Assembly (NCBI RefSeq): GCF_042651785.1
Contig: NZ_JBHSEC010000022.1
Span: forward strand, 62,001 to 126,000
Direction of reading: 5' to 3'
Source of the DNA: Chungangia koreensis
Lineage (GTDB): Bacteria > Bacillota > Bacilli > Bacillales_A > Planococcaceae
DNA: 64,000 bases
In this document: piece after piece, positions 24,250 through 32,633 of the stretch
Layout of the letters: every line of letters begins with the position of its first letter
Numbering within the stretch: position 1 is the first letter of the stretch
Position numbers and translations under genes: made by a program
Notes under the pieces: model-generated
Database searches by the model: none
Told to the model about the DNA's origin: nothing
The model's input: only the letters and a program-made list of their open reading frames with translations

Positions 24250-24314
24250 TAACCACAACCAAACCACATTACCGATACTCTCTCCGTAAATGCTCTCGGT
24301 GTCGAAAAATTTTT

Positions 24315-24346
24315 GGACGAAGAACCCCACTCTTCGTCCTTTTTTC
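24315..24346 (+). terminator. Terminator of the yjcZ-like gene
   Basis: GGACGAAGA (24315-24323) pairs with TCTTCGTCC (24331-24339), followed by seven T residues. Confidence 0.88.
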
Positions 24347-24500
24347 ATTTAAAATCGTTCATGCAAATTGATTTTAAAGCCATATTAAATGAGAAAAGAA
24401 AGTTGCAATATCCTTTTAATATACAGATATAGGTTGTTTCAACAGTAAATTTTTAGTATGATTAGATGTCAACTCTATTGCAAAGAGAGGAAACGTATAA

Positions 24501-25565
24501 ATGAAGAAATCAATCTACGGATTAACAATAGATCAATTAACAAGCTGGCTTATTGAAAATGGTCAGCAAAAATTTAGAGCTGCCCAAGTTTGGGACTGGC
24601 TATATAAGAAACGCGTCATAAGTTTTGAAGAGATGAATAACGTCAACAAGGAATGCCGCCAGCTCTTGGCAGAGCATTTTGTTATAGAGCCTCTGGAAGA
24701 AGCGGTTAAGCAGGAATCTGAGGATGGAACGATCAAGTTCCTGTTCAGGTTGTCAGACGGTAACCTGATTGAAACAGTATTAATGCACTTCCCATACGGC
24801 TTATCTGTCTGCGTTACTACACAGGTAGGATGTAATATTGGTTGTAGTTTCTGTGCGAGTGGACTTCTGCGTAAGAGCAGAGACTTGGACGCTGGTGAAA
24901 TCGTCGGACAAATCATGAAGGTGCAGAAACATCTTGACTCTAAAGGAAAAGGCGAGCGTGTCAGTCATATCGTTGTCATGGGAATCGGTGAACCGTTTGA
25001 CAATTATTCAAATTTGATGGACTTCCTTCGCGTGATCAACGACCAAAAAGGATTGTCGATTGGTGCTCGTCATGTAACGGTTTCAACAAGTGGATTAGCT
25101 CCGAAGATCAAGGATTTTGCGAATGAAAATATCCAAATTAACTTGGCGATTTCTCTTCACGCACCCAATGACGAGCTTCGCACACGAATTATGAAGATCA
25201 ACCGTGCGTTCCCGCTCGAAAAAGTGATGGATTCAGTCGATTACTACCTGAAGGAAACAAATCGACGGATCACGTTTGAATATATCCTTTTGGATGATGT
25301 CAATGACCACGTGCAAGAAGCGGAAGAATTGGCAAAGCTTCTTTATAATAAACGACATCTGTCATACGTAAACTTGATTCCTTATAATCCGGTTGATGAA
25401 CATGCCGACTACAGCCGGAGTAAACCGGAAAATATTAAAGCTTTCTATGAGACGCTTAAAGGCCGGGGCATCAATTGTGGCGTACGTCTTGAACATGGAA
25501 CGGATATTGACGCAGCGTGCGGACAACTACGAAGCAAACAAATAAAAAAAGAAAAAGCATTATAA
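24501..25565 (+). CDS. rlmN: RlmN-family radical SAM 23S rRNA/tRNA adenine-C2 methyltransferase
   Basis: A 354-residue radical-SAM enzyme. Cys111, Cys115 and Cys118 in CNIGCSFC bind the 4Fe-4S cluster; Cys340 in DIDAACGQL is the mRNA-independent methyl-carrying cysteine, and Glu91 in GNLIETVLM fits the family. It methylates A2503 of 23S rRNA (and A37 of some tRNAs). The N-terminal helical domain SIYGLTIDQLTSWL is RlmN-like rather than Cfr-like. In Bacillus rlmN lies in the prp/stk cluster; here it is solitary, so a second paralogue elsewhere is possible. The ribosome site is AGAGAGG and a terminator follows. Confidence 0.9.
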   Translation: MKKSIYGLTIDQLTSWLIENGQQKFRAAQVWDWLYKKRVISFEEMNNVNKECRQLLAEHFVIEPLEEAVKQESEDGTIKFLFRLSDGNLIETVLMHFPYGLSVCVTTQVGCNIGCSFCASGLLRKSRDLDAGEIVGQIMKVQKHLDSKGKGERVSHIVVMGIGEPFDNYSNLMDFLRVINDQKGLSIGARHVTVSTSGLAPKIKDFANENIQINLAISLHAPNDELRTRIMKINRAFPLEKVMDSVDYYLKETNRRITFEYILLDDVNDHVQEAEELAKLLYNKRHLSYVNLIPYNPVDEHADYSRSKPENIKAFYETLKGRGINCGVRLEHGTDIDAACGQLRSKQIKKEKAL

Positions 25566-25594
25566 TTGGTTTTCAAGTGAATAATAGGATTGCT

Positions 25595-25619
25595 GCCTAT
25601 CCTCTTGGGTAGGCTTTTT
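25595..25619 (+). terminator. Terminator of rlmN
   Basis: GCCTATCC (25595-25602) pairs with GGGTAGGC (25607-25614) around TCTT, then TTTTT. Confidence 0.85.
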
Positions 25620-25730
25620 CTATGAGTTAACTCACTGATGTCAGGGTATGTTAATACTGTTTTAACATAACTGCCCTCAAAGCAATAATTAAAATACAAG
25701 CAACTTAGACATTTATTTGAGGTGAAAAAT

Positions 25731-26942
25731 GTGAATATTTTATGGGGACTTCTCGGAATCATTGTAATTTTGGGTATTGCATTTCTTTTATCGGACGGAA
25801 AAAAATCGATTAATGCGCGAACCATTTTAATCGGTTTAGGTCTGCAGATCCTATTTGGGTTTATTGTATTGAAATGGGAGGCAGGCAGAAAGGGTATTGA
25901 GTGGTTATCAGGTATTGTACAATCCGTAATCAATTATGCCGGGGAAGGGATTGCTTTTCTTTTCGGACCAGCAGCAGATGCAGAGAATTTTGGATTCGTA
26001 TTCGCCTTCCAAGTATTGACTGTCATCATCTTTTTCTCTTCTCTAATTTCGGTATTGTATTACTTGGGCATCATGCAATGGCTCATTAAGTTAATCGGCG
26101 GTTTCTTGTCGAAGTTGTTAGGTACAAGTAAACCGGAATCGATATCCGCCGCAGCTAATATTTTTGTTGGACAAACTGAGGCACCGTTAGTCATCCGTCC
26201 ATTCATCGCCAAGCTTTCCCGGTCGGAACTGTTCGCAGTCATGACAGGTGGACTAGCATCCATCGCAGGTTCTACGTTAGCTGGTTATGCCCTATTAGGA
26301 GTCCCGTTAGAATATTTGTTGGCAGCAAGCTTCATGGCTGCTCCGGCTGGTTTAATCGTGGCCAAAATGATGGTGCCTGAAACTGAAAAGGTGCATGACG
26401 AGGAATTTGAAATGGAACGGGATGAAGATGCAGTAAACGTCATCGACGCCGCGGCCAAGGGGGCGGGCGAAGGACTTAAACTCGCATTGAATGTTGGAGC
26501 GATGTTACTTGCTTTCATTGCACTGATCGCCCTTCTAAATGGTGTGATTGGTGGAATTGCTGGCTGGTTTGGTGCAGAAGGTGTAAGCATTCAAGGTATT
26601 TTAGGTTTCATCTTTGCTCCATTGGCATTCGTTATTGGAGTTCCTTGGGAAGAAGCGGTACAAGCAGGAAGTTATATCGGACAAAAATTAGTGTTGAACG
26701 AATTTGTGGCTTACACGGACTTTGCACCGGATATTCCGGAACTTTCAGCTAAAACGGTATTAGTCATCAGCTTTGCACTATGTGGATTTGCCAACTTGAG
26801 CTCACTTGCCATCCTGATTGGCGGGCTCGGAGGAATGGCTCCAAGCAGACGACCTGACATTGCTCGTTTAGGTTTGAAAGCAGTAGCGGCAGGGATGCTT
26901 GCATCCTTGTTAAGTGCGGCAGTAGCCGGTATGTTCTTCTAA
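25731..26942 (+). CDS. nupC: NupC-type nucleoside:cation symporter
   Basis: A 403-residue concentrative nucleoside transporter with about ten membrane segments. The family blocks are clear: NIFVGQTEAPLVIRPFI (about residues 141-157), MTGGLASIAGSTLAGY, and the C-terminal FALCGFANLSSLAILIGGLG. GTG at 25731 is preferred over GTG 25722 because GAGGTG lies 6 bases before it. It imports nucleosides using the proton or sodium gradient. It is monocistronic with its own terminator. Confidence 0.92.
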   Translation: MNILWGLLGIIVILGIAFLLSDGKKSINARTILIGLGLQILFGFIVLKWEAGRKGIEWLSGIVQSVINYAGEGIAFLFGPAADAENFGFVFAFQVLTVIIFFSSLISVLYYLGIMQWLIKLIGGFLSKLLGTSKPESISAAANIFVGQTEAPLVIRPFIAKLSRSELFAVMTGGLASIAGSTLAGYALLGVPLEYLLAASFMAAPAGLIVAKMMVPETEKVHDEEFEMERDEDAVNVIDAAAKGAGEGLKLALNVGAMLLAFIALIALLNGVIGGIAGWFGAEGVSIQGILGFIFAPLAFVIGVPWEEAVQAGSYIGQKLVLNEFVAYTDFAPDIPELSAKTVLVISFALCGFANLSSLAILIGGLGGMAPSRRPDIARLGLKAVAAGMLASLLSAAVAGMFF

Positions 26943-26947
26943 GAAAC

Positions 26948-26973
26948 GGGGGCCAAATCGGCTCCTTTTTTTG
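26948..26973 (+). terminator. Terminator of nupC
   Basis: GGGGGCC and GGCTCC form a short GC-rich stem ending in seven T residues just after the nupC stop. Confidence 0.65.
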
Positions 26974-27047
26974 TATAACAGCTTGCATCAGTAAATTGAT
27001 AGGACATCGGGTAAAATAAAGAAAACGTTACGAAATAAGGTGTTTGC

Positions 27048-28154
27048 ATGAAAGTAGTGATTATCGGGGCGGGAATTGTTGGTGCTTCTACAGCGTATCA
27101 TCTATCAAAAAAAGGAGTAGATGTGATCATCGTAGATCGGATGGAGCCGGGAAGAGCAACGGATGCTGCAGCTGGTATCATTTGTCCGTGGCTGTCACAG
27201 AGAAGGAACAAGGCGTGGTATGCACTTGCTAAGGGTGGCGCCGCGTACTATCCGGATTTAATCAAGCAATTGGAGGCTGATGGAGAAACTGAGACGGGTT
27301 ATAAACGTGTCGGTGCGATCAGTCTACATACTGACGAATTCAAATTAGAAAAGATGATGGAGCGAGCTCGCAAGAGGAGAGAGGATGCGCCGGAAATCGG
27401 TGAAATCAGGCTACTGGACAACGAGGAGACAAAATCTCTTTTTCCAATGCTATCGGATTCCTTTCGCTCGGTGTATGTGGAAGGGGCTGCTCGTGTAAAT
27501 GGGAAGGCATTGCGAGAGGCACTTTTGAAGTCAGCCCGAAAAAGTGGAACAGAATTCATAAATGGATCTGCAGAGCTTTACAAAGAGCATGACATTGTTC
27601 GGGTAGTTGTAAATGGAAAGCAATTAGATGCCGATCAAATCATCGTGACAGCGGGGGCATGGGCTGGTGAGTTGCTCACGCCGCTTGTGAAATTCAAGGT
27701 GAAAGGACAAAAGGCGCAAATTATCCATTTGCAAACGGAGAATCTGAATACCGGAGAATGGCCGGTTGTCATGCCCCCCAATGACCAATACATATTGGGG
27801 TTTGAAGATGGCCGCATTATTGCCGGAGCAACACATGAGGATGATTGCGAGTTTGATCTTCGGGTAACAGCAGGTGGAATGAATGAAGTACTTCAAAAAG
27901 CGTTAGGAACGGCTCCAGGTCTGGAAAAGGCTGAATTCATAGAAATGCGGGTAGGATATCGACCATTTACTCCTGACTTTCTCCCTGTAGTTGGTCATCT
28001 CCCAGCCTATCGGAATGTTTATGTAGCTAATGGATTAGGAGCTTCCGGTCTGACGGTAGGTCCATATTTAGGCAGGCAGCTGTCCAAGCTTGTCTTAGGT
28101 GAGGCACCGGATCTCGACTTAAGGCCATACGATGTAAAAGGTGCGATTGACTAA
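27048..28154 (+). CDS. FAD-dependent oxidoreductase of the DAO/DadA family
   Basis: A 368-residue flavoprotein. The N-terminal VVIIGAGIVGASTAYHLSKKG with VIIVDR closing the fold is the FAD-binding motif, followed by GRATDAAAGIICPW. Near the C-terminus, VGYRPFTPDFLPVVGHLP and NGLGASGLTVGPYLG match D-amino-acid dehydrogenase/glycine oxidase relatives. It probably oxidises a D- or imino-amino acid; the substrate cannot be assigned. It is a single gene; the terminator beyond it is shared with the minus-strand RNA at 28163-28432. Confidence 0.85.
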   Translation: MKVVIIGAGIVGASTAYHLSKKGVDVIIVDRMEPGRATDAAAGIICPWLSQRRNKAWYALAKGGAAYYPDLIKQLEADGETETGYKRVGAISLHTDEFKLEKMMERARKRREDAPEIGEIRLLDNEETKSLFPMLSDSFRSVYVEGAARVNGKALREALLKSARKSGTEFINGSAELYKEHDIVRVVVNGKQLDADQIIVTAGAWAGELLTPLVKFKVKGQKAQIIHLQTENLNTGEWPVVMPPNDQYILGFEDGRIIAGATHEDDCEFDLRVTAGGMNEVLQKALGTAPGLEKAEFIEMRVGYRPFTPDFLPVVGHLPAYRNVYVANGLGASGLTVGPYLGRQLSKLVLGEAPDLDLRPYDVKGAID

Positions 28155-28162
28155 TGGAATTG

Positions 28163-28196
28163 GAAAAGGGATATCCCAAATGTGGGATATCCCTTT
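28163..28196. terminator. Bidirectional terminator between the FAD oxidoreductase gene and the minus-strand RNA
   Basis: AAAGGGATATCCC and GGGATATCCCTTT form a 13-bp stem around a 6-base loop, with short T runs on both strands. It should end both transcripts. Confidence 0.75.
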
Positions 28197-28432
28197 CATA
28201 TACAAGGTTAATTCTAAGATTCGATTTTAATGTTCATCCCTAAAAAGGGGAATACTAACCTGAAAAGGAGCTTGTCCTTTTCATAACCGCGGTAATCTTC
28301 CACTAACTTAAGCAACGGAAACCCTACCTACTTTTCCGTCCTTGCGGCCCTGTAGCCGCGCCAGTGTGAATAAGCGTTCTAAAATACGTAGAATGCCAGA
28401 AATCAACTCTATCATTGACCTCGCATATAATT
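28163..28432 (-). ncRNA. Candidate structured non-coding RNA, about 270 nt, unidentified
   Basis: No gene fits this stretch. On the minus strand it has a consensus promoter (28439-28467), a 5' end (28430-28414) that pairs with the 3' part (28212-28196) in 16 of 17 positions counting G-U pairs, several internal hairpins, and a terminator hairpin at 28196-28163. Internal stems include GCGGC/GCCGC (about 28358-28343), ACGGAAA/TTTCCGT (about 28339-28315) and TGAAAAGGA/TCCTTTTCA (about 28283-28261). The 3' segment can also pair with GGTTAG at 28260, so two folds may compete. I could not match it to RNase P, 6S, tmRNA, SRP RNA or a riboswitch I know. In B. subtilis the rnpB gene lies near ypsA, but the RNase P core sequences are absent here. 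Confidence 0.6.
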
Positions 28433-28438
28433 ATGTTT

Positions 28439-28467
28439 ATTATCCCAAAAAGCCAGCGTTTTGTCAA
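28439..28467 (-). promoter_or_regulatory. Near-consensus sigma-A promoter of the structured RNA
   Basis: Read on the minus strand: TTGACA (28467-28462), 17 bases, GATAAT (28444-28439). Transcription should start near 28432. It lies between the ypsA stop and the RNA, so it is unlikely to serve a protein gene. Confidence 0.8.
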
Positions 28468-28489
28468 GAGGTTCCACTTTACAACCCAA

Positions 28490-29047
28490 CTAATCAAATC
28501 GCTCCCACATTTCTTCTTCCGCGATCAGTTGTAAATCGAAAGCATTTACAGTGAAAATTTCATAGTCCGTTGTTTCTGCATATTTTCTCGCCAGTTCCAT
28601 CATGTATTTTGGTGAGCCGCCAGTTTCTTCATCGAAAACAATGAGAAGTCCATCCGTATTGCGTAAAAGAAACTTATCCTTTTCGATAAATTGCCAAGGA
28701 GCCTCATAAGGTTTCTTCGTTAGACTTATATGATAATCAGCCATCGCAACCATAGAATGATACTTTTCCTTCTTCGTATCATTCCAATTCTTCTCTTGCT
28801 CTAAAAATGGTGTAATGACAGCATATTTCAAATCAGGGAATTCCGGCTGTAATTCTAATACCGTATCGATTGCCCAGGTTTCTACTCCGAGCTGTCCGCT
28901 CACAATCACCCATTCCAAACCATCCTCAAGCAATGTAAGTAATTGACGTTTGATCGCCTTCTTGATGAATGGAATACCTGGATGCTTTTCGTCAAAGACC
29001 CCGAGCTCATGTGGCTTATATCCGGTGACCAGTATATTTTTGAGCAT
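28490..29047 (-). CDS. ypsA: YpsA-family (DUF1273, SLOG superfamily) protein
   Basis: A 185-residue Rossmann-like protein. The start MLKNILVTGYKPHELGVFDEKHPG, the block GLEWVIVSGQLGVETWAIDTVLEL and FLLRNTDGLLIVFDEETGGSP (about residues 127-147) are typical of YpsA, a SLOG-fold protein that binds a nucleotide-like ligand and has been tied to cell division and septum inhibition in Bacillus. In Bacillus gpsB follows it; here no gpsB is seen and the structured RNA promoter follows directly. Confidence 0.9.
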   Translation of the reverse strand: MLKNILVTGYKPHELGVFDEKHPGIPFIKKAIKRQLLTLLEDGLEWVIVSGQLGVETWAIDTVLELQPEFPDLKYAVITPFLEQEKNWNDTKKEKYHSMVAMADYHISLTKKPYEAPWQFIEKDKFLLRNTDGLLIVFDEETGGSPKYMMELARKYAETTDYEIFTVNAFDLQLIAEEEMWERFD

Positions 29048-29262
29048 GCTTCCACCCCAAATTCCATTTCTGTCTCCTCAGCATATCATGTTTCTGTATA
29101 ATTTTCCTAAGGGGGGCAAATGCTGCTCACCCAGCAGTAGAAACACAGAATTTCTATTGAAAATGGGTTGTACAGATGCTTTAGAAATCAATGAAGAGAT
29201 ATTTATAAGAGAACGATTGGATATCCCAATGGAGTTATCCCAATAGAGAGAAGGCGTAATAG

Positions 29263-29736
29263 ATGACAATAACTATCCGTTTAGTAAGTGAAGAAGATCA
29301 TTCGCGCTTGGAAGATTATGATTTAACGGAGGAACAACTGCGTTTTACCGCAACTCCGATAGATTCCATTGAGAAGGCGAAGATAGAACCAAACCGCTAC
29401 CCGATGGTGATCTTACATAATGAAGAAATAGCAGGTTTCTTTACATTGCATACTGTAGAGGGCCCCAAGCCTTATACAGGAAACCCTCAAGCTGTTCTAT
29501 TAAGGTCTTATTCCATTCGTAACTCGTTTCAAGGCCAGGGGATCGCCCAGAAGTCAATGCAACTTCTTCCTGCTTTTGTAAGAGAACATTTTCCACAGCT
29601 CAATGAAATCTTATTGGCTGTTAACTATCAAAATCGAGCTGCCCAGCATATTTATCAGAAAGTCGGCTTCGAAGACACAGGGAAACGGGTGATGGGACGG
29701 AGGGGAGAACAGTATGTTTATAGCCTTCTTCTTTAA
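29263..29736 (+). CDS. GNAT-family N-acetyltransferase
   Basis: A 157-residue single-domain acetyltransferase. The acetyl-CoA loop is in YSIRNSFQGQGIAQKSMQLL (about residues 88-107), followed by LLAVNYQNRAAQHIYQKVGFEDTGKRV, the usual motif B of the GNAT fold. The substrate is unknown. AGAAGGCG lies before the ATG. The 215 bases between ypsA and this gene include a possible 52-codon frame (29088-29246) that I do not annotate. Confidence 0.85.
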   Translation: MTITIRLVSEEDHSRLEDYDLTEEQLRFTATPIDSIEKAKIEPNRYPMVILHNEEIAGFFTLHTVEGPKPYTGNPQAVLLRSYSIRNSFQGQGIAQKSMQLLPAFVREHFPQLNEILLAVNYQNRAAQHIYQKVGFEDTGKRVMGRRGEQYVYSLLL

Positions 29737-29746
29737 ATTATGTAAA

Positions 29747-30652
29747 TTAGTTAGCCTGCATCTTTGAATAGATTAAGCCGTCTTTTATCCCTTTTGTGCA
29801 GCATATAAGCTTCTCTGAATCAGTCCATTTAAGGAGTTCGCTTAAAACAGTGAGGGCGGGCATCGTTAGGTCAGCATTATCCTTTGCCCATTTAATAAGT
29901 TCTTCAGAACTCATATCAGTCATTAGTTTGACGATATGGTTCATCTCGGATTCTGATATCGAGTAGCCGTTTAAGTCGCATTTTATTTGTTTTGTAGCCA
30001 AGCTGTAATTCCCTATCAGCCGGACGCTCCCACCGATTCCAATAATCGGTAGACCAACATCTTTAATCCAAACGATTGAGCTCAATTCCTGTTTTACATA
30101 AGTGGTCAGCTGATATAATGCTTCATCGGATATCGGGAGACCGTCTGAGAAACTCTTTGCTAAAGTAACAACACCGAACGGGATACTCACGGTCTTGATC
30201 AATTTCCGATTTCGGAAAAGGGTAACTTCTGTACTTCCTCCTCCAAGGTCAATGGCAACGCCATCAGTAATTTTGATAGACTGTGTAATCGCCAGTAATC
30301 CATATTCTGCCTCTTCTTCGCCGGACAATAATCGGATGGTAAAAGGGGTATGCTCATCTACAGCCAAAAGGATTTCTTTTTGATTGTTCGCATTCCGAAT
30401 CGCTGCAGTTGCGATACACTCAATCTCTTCCACCTCATGATCATGGATGATTTTTTCAAAATCGTTTAGAACAAAGATCAGTTGTTCAACTCCATATTTA
30501 GTAAGGGAGCCATTCACCACATGTTGGCTTAAACGTAAAGATACTTTATCCCTTTTAATTTCATCCATATGACCGGAATCCTTTTCTTCATAGATCGAAA
30601 GCCTGACCGTTTTTGATCCGATGTCGATAATCGCTAATTTTTTTGATGTCAT
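29747..30652 (-). CDS. Exopolyphosphatase/GppA-like phosphatase, short form
   Basis: A 301-residue member of the Ppx/GppA family of the ASKHA fold. LAIIDIGSKTVRLSIYE (residues 6-22) and AIDLGGGSTEVTLF (about 153-166) are the two phosphate-binding loops; LLSGEEEAEYG carries the catalytic Glu. Members hydrolyse inorganic polyphosphate or pppGpp. The protein ends after the second ASKHA lobe and lacks the C-terminal HD-like domain of E. coli Ppx, as in other short forms. It is convergent with the GNAT gene and divergent from the lnrJ-like kinase. Confidence 0.88.
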   Translation of the reverse strand: MTSKKLAIIDIGSKTVRLSIYEEKDSGHMDEIKRDKVSLRLSQHVVNGSLTKYGVEQLIFVLNDFEKIIHDHEVEEIECIATAAIRNANNQKEILLAVDEHTPFTIRLLSGEEEAEYGLLAITQSIKITDGVAIDLGGGSTEVTLFRNRKLIKTVSIPFGVVTLAKSFSDGLPISDEALYQLTTYVKQELSSIVWIKDVGLPIIGIGGSVRLIGNYSLATKQIKCDLNGYSISESEMNHIVKLMTDMSSEELIKWAKDNADLTMPALTVLSELLKWTDSEKLICCTKGIKDGLIYSKMQAN

Positions 30653-30757
30653 ATCACTGCCTACTTTCTATCCAAAGTACCAAAAAGGTTCTAACAACTT
30701 ATTCTTAAATGGTTTATTATCTAAATAGTATAAAAGATTGGGGGAGGAGAGGAAAGA

Positions 30758-31873
30758 ATGATTCCTTTTACAGAGCGGATTATAAACTGGGCAATACGTC
30801 CACTGGTGTTTGGTCTACTTTGGATTCTTGTACTTTTGCCAATCGAGAGGGATTTTCTGCCTTCTGGTCTTTTATTATGTGCTCTTGCTTTCATCTTCTA
30901 TTTTTTCATTCCCGTAACTACTAAGCCGATTGTTCTATACATAGCAGTTTCATTTACATTCTTACCAATTATTTTAGAGGCTGGAAGTGAACCGATTTTT
31001 CTTCAGCTTGCGTTTTTGTTGATAGACGCGTGTTTCCGATTGGACAGTCGGAATTTTAAGTTGTATTTATTGCCGATTTTCGGTATCGCGGTACTTTTAA
31101 GTGTATTCACTTCAGACGTTCACACCGTCTCGATGCTGTTATTAGCGGGAGCCGGTATTTTGGCATGGTCGGTTAATCGTGATCGGAATGAACGAGTGGA
31201 GTATCGTCGATTATACGACGGGTTATTGGACGAATACCGCAAACTGAAAAGGGAACATAGCGAAAGTGATCGTGTTGCCCGCTTAGAAGAACGGGCACGA
31301 ATTGCCCATGATATCCATGACTCTGTCGGTCATCAATTGACAGCTTTACTTATGCAGCTTGAAATGATGAGTATAGAAAAACAATCAGAGGAATACGAGG
31401 GACTGAAGGTCATGGCCAAGGAGAGTCTGGAGGAAACGAGGAAGGCAGTCAAGACGTTGAAATATGAATTAGCAACCGGAATTGAATCGGTCATTCAACT
31501 GATCCGAAAGTTAGAATCGGATCATTCCTTGTCTGTTAAGTTTACAACGAGACAAGGGGTATTACGCACAACGCTTTCAAATGAGCAGAGCGTGACCCTT
31601 TACCGATCGATTCAAGAAGCATTAACGAATGCTATGAAGCATGGTGATACTCGGGAGGTTTCGGTGACTATCGGTCGGACAGCCCTTGGTGAGTTGGAAT
31701 GGATTGTCACGAATGGTTTATCTCGACAAACGCATTTTACAGAAGGTTTTGGATTGACGGCTATGAGGGAGAGAGTGGCCTCTGTCGGCGGCGAATTACG
31801 AGTGCTTCAAACAGAAAAGGCATTTACTGTTGAAGGAATGATGCCGATTGGGGGAGTGAAAGTTGGCAGCTAA
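30758..31873 (+). CDS. Sensor histidine kinase, LnrJ-like
   Basis: A 371-residue membrane kinase of the NarL-partner class. About five membrane segments fill residues 14-145; a short coiled coil follows; the HisKA_3 box ARIAHDIHDSVGHQLTALLM (about 181-200) holds the phospho-accepting His; ATP-binding blocks are EALTNAMKHGD and GFGLTAMRERV. The next gene (regulator) overlaps by 11 bases. Gene order kinase, regulator, ATPase, permease, permease and all sizes match lnrJKLMN of B. subtilis, where the system senses linearmycin and other polyenes. Confident as a kinase; the LnrJ equivalence is inferred from synteny. Confidence 0.88.
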   Translation: MIPFTERIINWAIRPLVFGLLWILVLLPIERDFLPSGLLLCALAFIFYFFIPVTTKPIVLYIAVSFTFLPIILEAGSEPIFLQLAFLLIDACFRLDSRNFKLYLLPIFGIAVLLSVFTSDVHTVSMLLLAGAGILAWSVNRDRNERVEYRRLYDGLLDEYRKLKREHSESDRVARLEERARIAHDIHDSVGHQLTALLMQLEMMSIEKQSEEYEGLKVMAKESLEETRKAVKTLKYELATGIESVIQLIRKLESDHSLSVKFTTRQGVLRTTLSNEQSVTLYRSIQEALTNAMKHGDTREVSVTIGRTALGELEWIVTNGLSRQTHFTEGFGLTAMRERVASVGGELRVLQTEKAFTVEGMMPIGGVKVGS

Positions 31874-32504
31874 AATCTTGATAGTGGAAGATCAACTGAT
31901 CGTCCGGAAAGGGATTCGGATGATTGTAGAACAGAACCCGGAACTGGTAGTAATCGGTGAAGCGATGAATGGCGTCGAGGCAATTAAGTTAGTGGAGCAG
32001 GAACTGCCGGATTTAATCTTGCTCGATATCCGTATGCCTGAAATGGACGGGGTGGCGACTGTAAAGGTGGTCAAGGAAAGATGGCCGGAAGTAAAGATTT
32101 TAGTTCTCACTACGTTCAATGACGACGGGGCAGCTTTAGAGACGCTGAAAGACGGCGTAAATGGATTCATGCTGAAAACAGCTGAACCTGAAAAGCTCAT
32201 CCAGTCCATCCATAGCTGCCTTTCGGGTGTGCTCGTGCTTCATGAGGAAGTGGCAGCAAGGATGGTTCCCATGCTTTCTGAACGAAAGGTAGAGAAGCAA
32301 ACTAACGAAGGAACCCTGACGGAACGGGAAATGGATATCGTACGATTGGTAGGTACCGGTAAGACAAACAAAGAAATCGCTCAGCAATTGTATCTTTCCG
32401 TCGGTACAGTTAAAAATCATATTACGAATATCCTGCAACAATTAGACTTACGTGACCGCACACAACTGGCCATTTACGCAGTGAAAAATGATTTGATTGA
32501 TTGA
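31863..32504 (+). CDS. NarL-family response regulator, LnrK-like
   Basis: A 213-residue regulator starting at TTG 31863 inside the kinase gene. The receiver domain (residues 3-120) has acidic pocket VEDQ, the phosphorylated Asp in LILLDIRMPEMDG (about residue 55) and Lys in FMLKTAEPE. The LuxR-type DNA-binding domain is LTEREMDIVRLVGTGKTNKEIAQ and VGTVKNHITNILQQL. It probably activates the ABC exporter operon beginning at 32634, whose upstream region carries TGAC/GTCA repeats. A terminator separates the two transcripts. Confidence 0.9.
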   Translation: MAAKILIVEDQLIVRKGIRMIVEQNPELVVIGEAMNGVEAIKLVEQELPDLILLDIRMPEMDGVATVKVVKERWPEVKILVLTTFNDDGAALETLKDGVNGFMLKTAEPEKLIQSIHSCLSGVLVLHEEVAARMVPMLSERKVEKQTNEGTLTEREMDIVRLVGTGKTNKEIAQQLYLSVGTVKNHITNILQQLDLRDRTQLAIYAVKNDLID

Positions 32505-32527
32505 ACGTCTCTATTGAGGCGTTTTTT
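32504..32527 (+). terminator. Terminator after the LnrJK-like pair
   Basis: ACGTCTC (32505-32511) pairs with GAGGCGT (32516-32522), then six T residues. The exporter genes therefore need their own promoter. Confidence 0.75.
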
Positions 32528-32543
32528 GTTGTGCTCAAAAAAG

Positions 32544-32571
32544 TGACGGAGGTCATAGCAGAAGTGATGAC
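32544..32571 (+). promoter_or_regulatory. TGAC/GTCA repeat upstream of the LnrLMN-like exporter
   Basis: TGAC (32544-32547), GTCA (32552-32555) and TGAC (32568-32571) form overlapping inverted repeats upstream of the exporter start at 32634. The same half-sites occur before the second exporter at 35977-36003. Likely response-regulator binding sites, by inference. Confidence 0.45.
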
Positions 32572-32633
32572 TTAGGGTAGTTGGATAAGACACTTTCTGG
32601 CTATACGATAGAGATATGAAGGAGGGGGACGGA

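Noticed and set aside
28200..28440. RNase P RNA or T-box as identity of the minus-strand RNA
   Set aside because: RNase P was considered because rnpB lies near ypsA in Bacillus, but GAGGAAAGTCC and other core elements are absent. A TTACCGCGG run resembles the T-box antiterminator, but GGTGG before it is missing and no gene follows on that strand.
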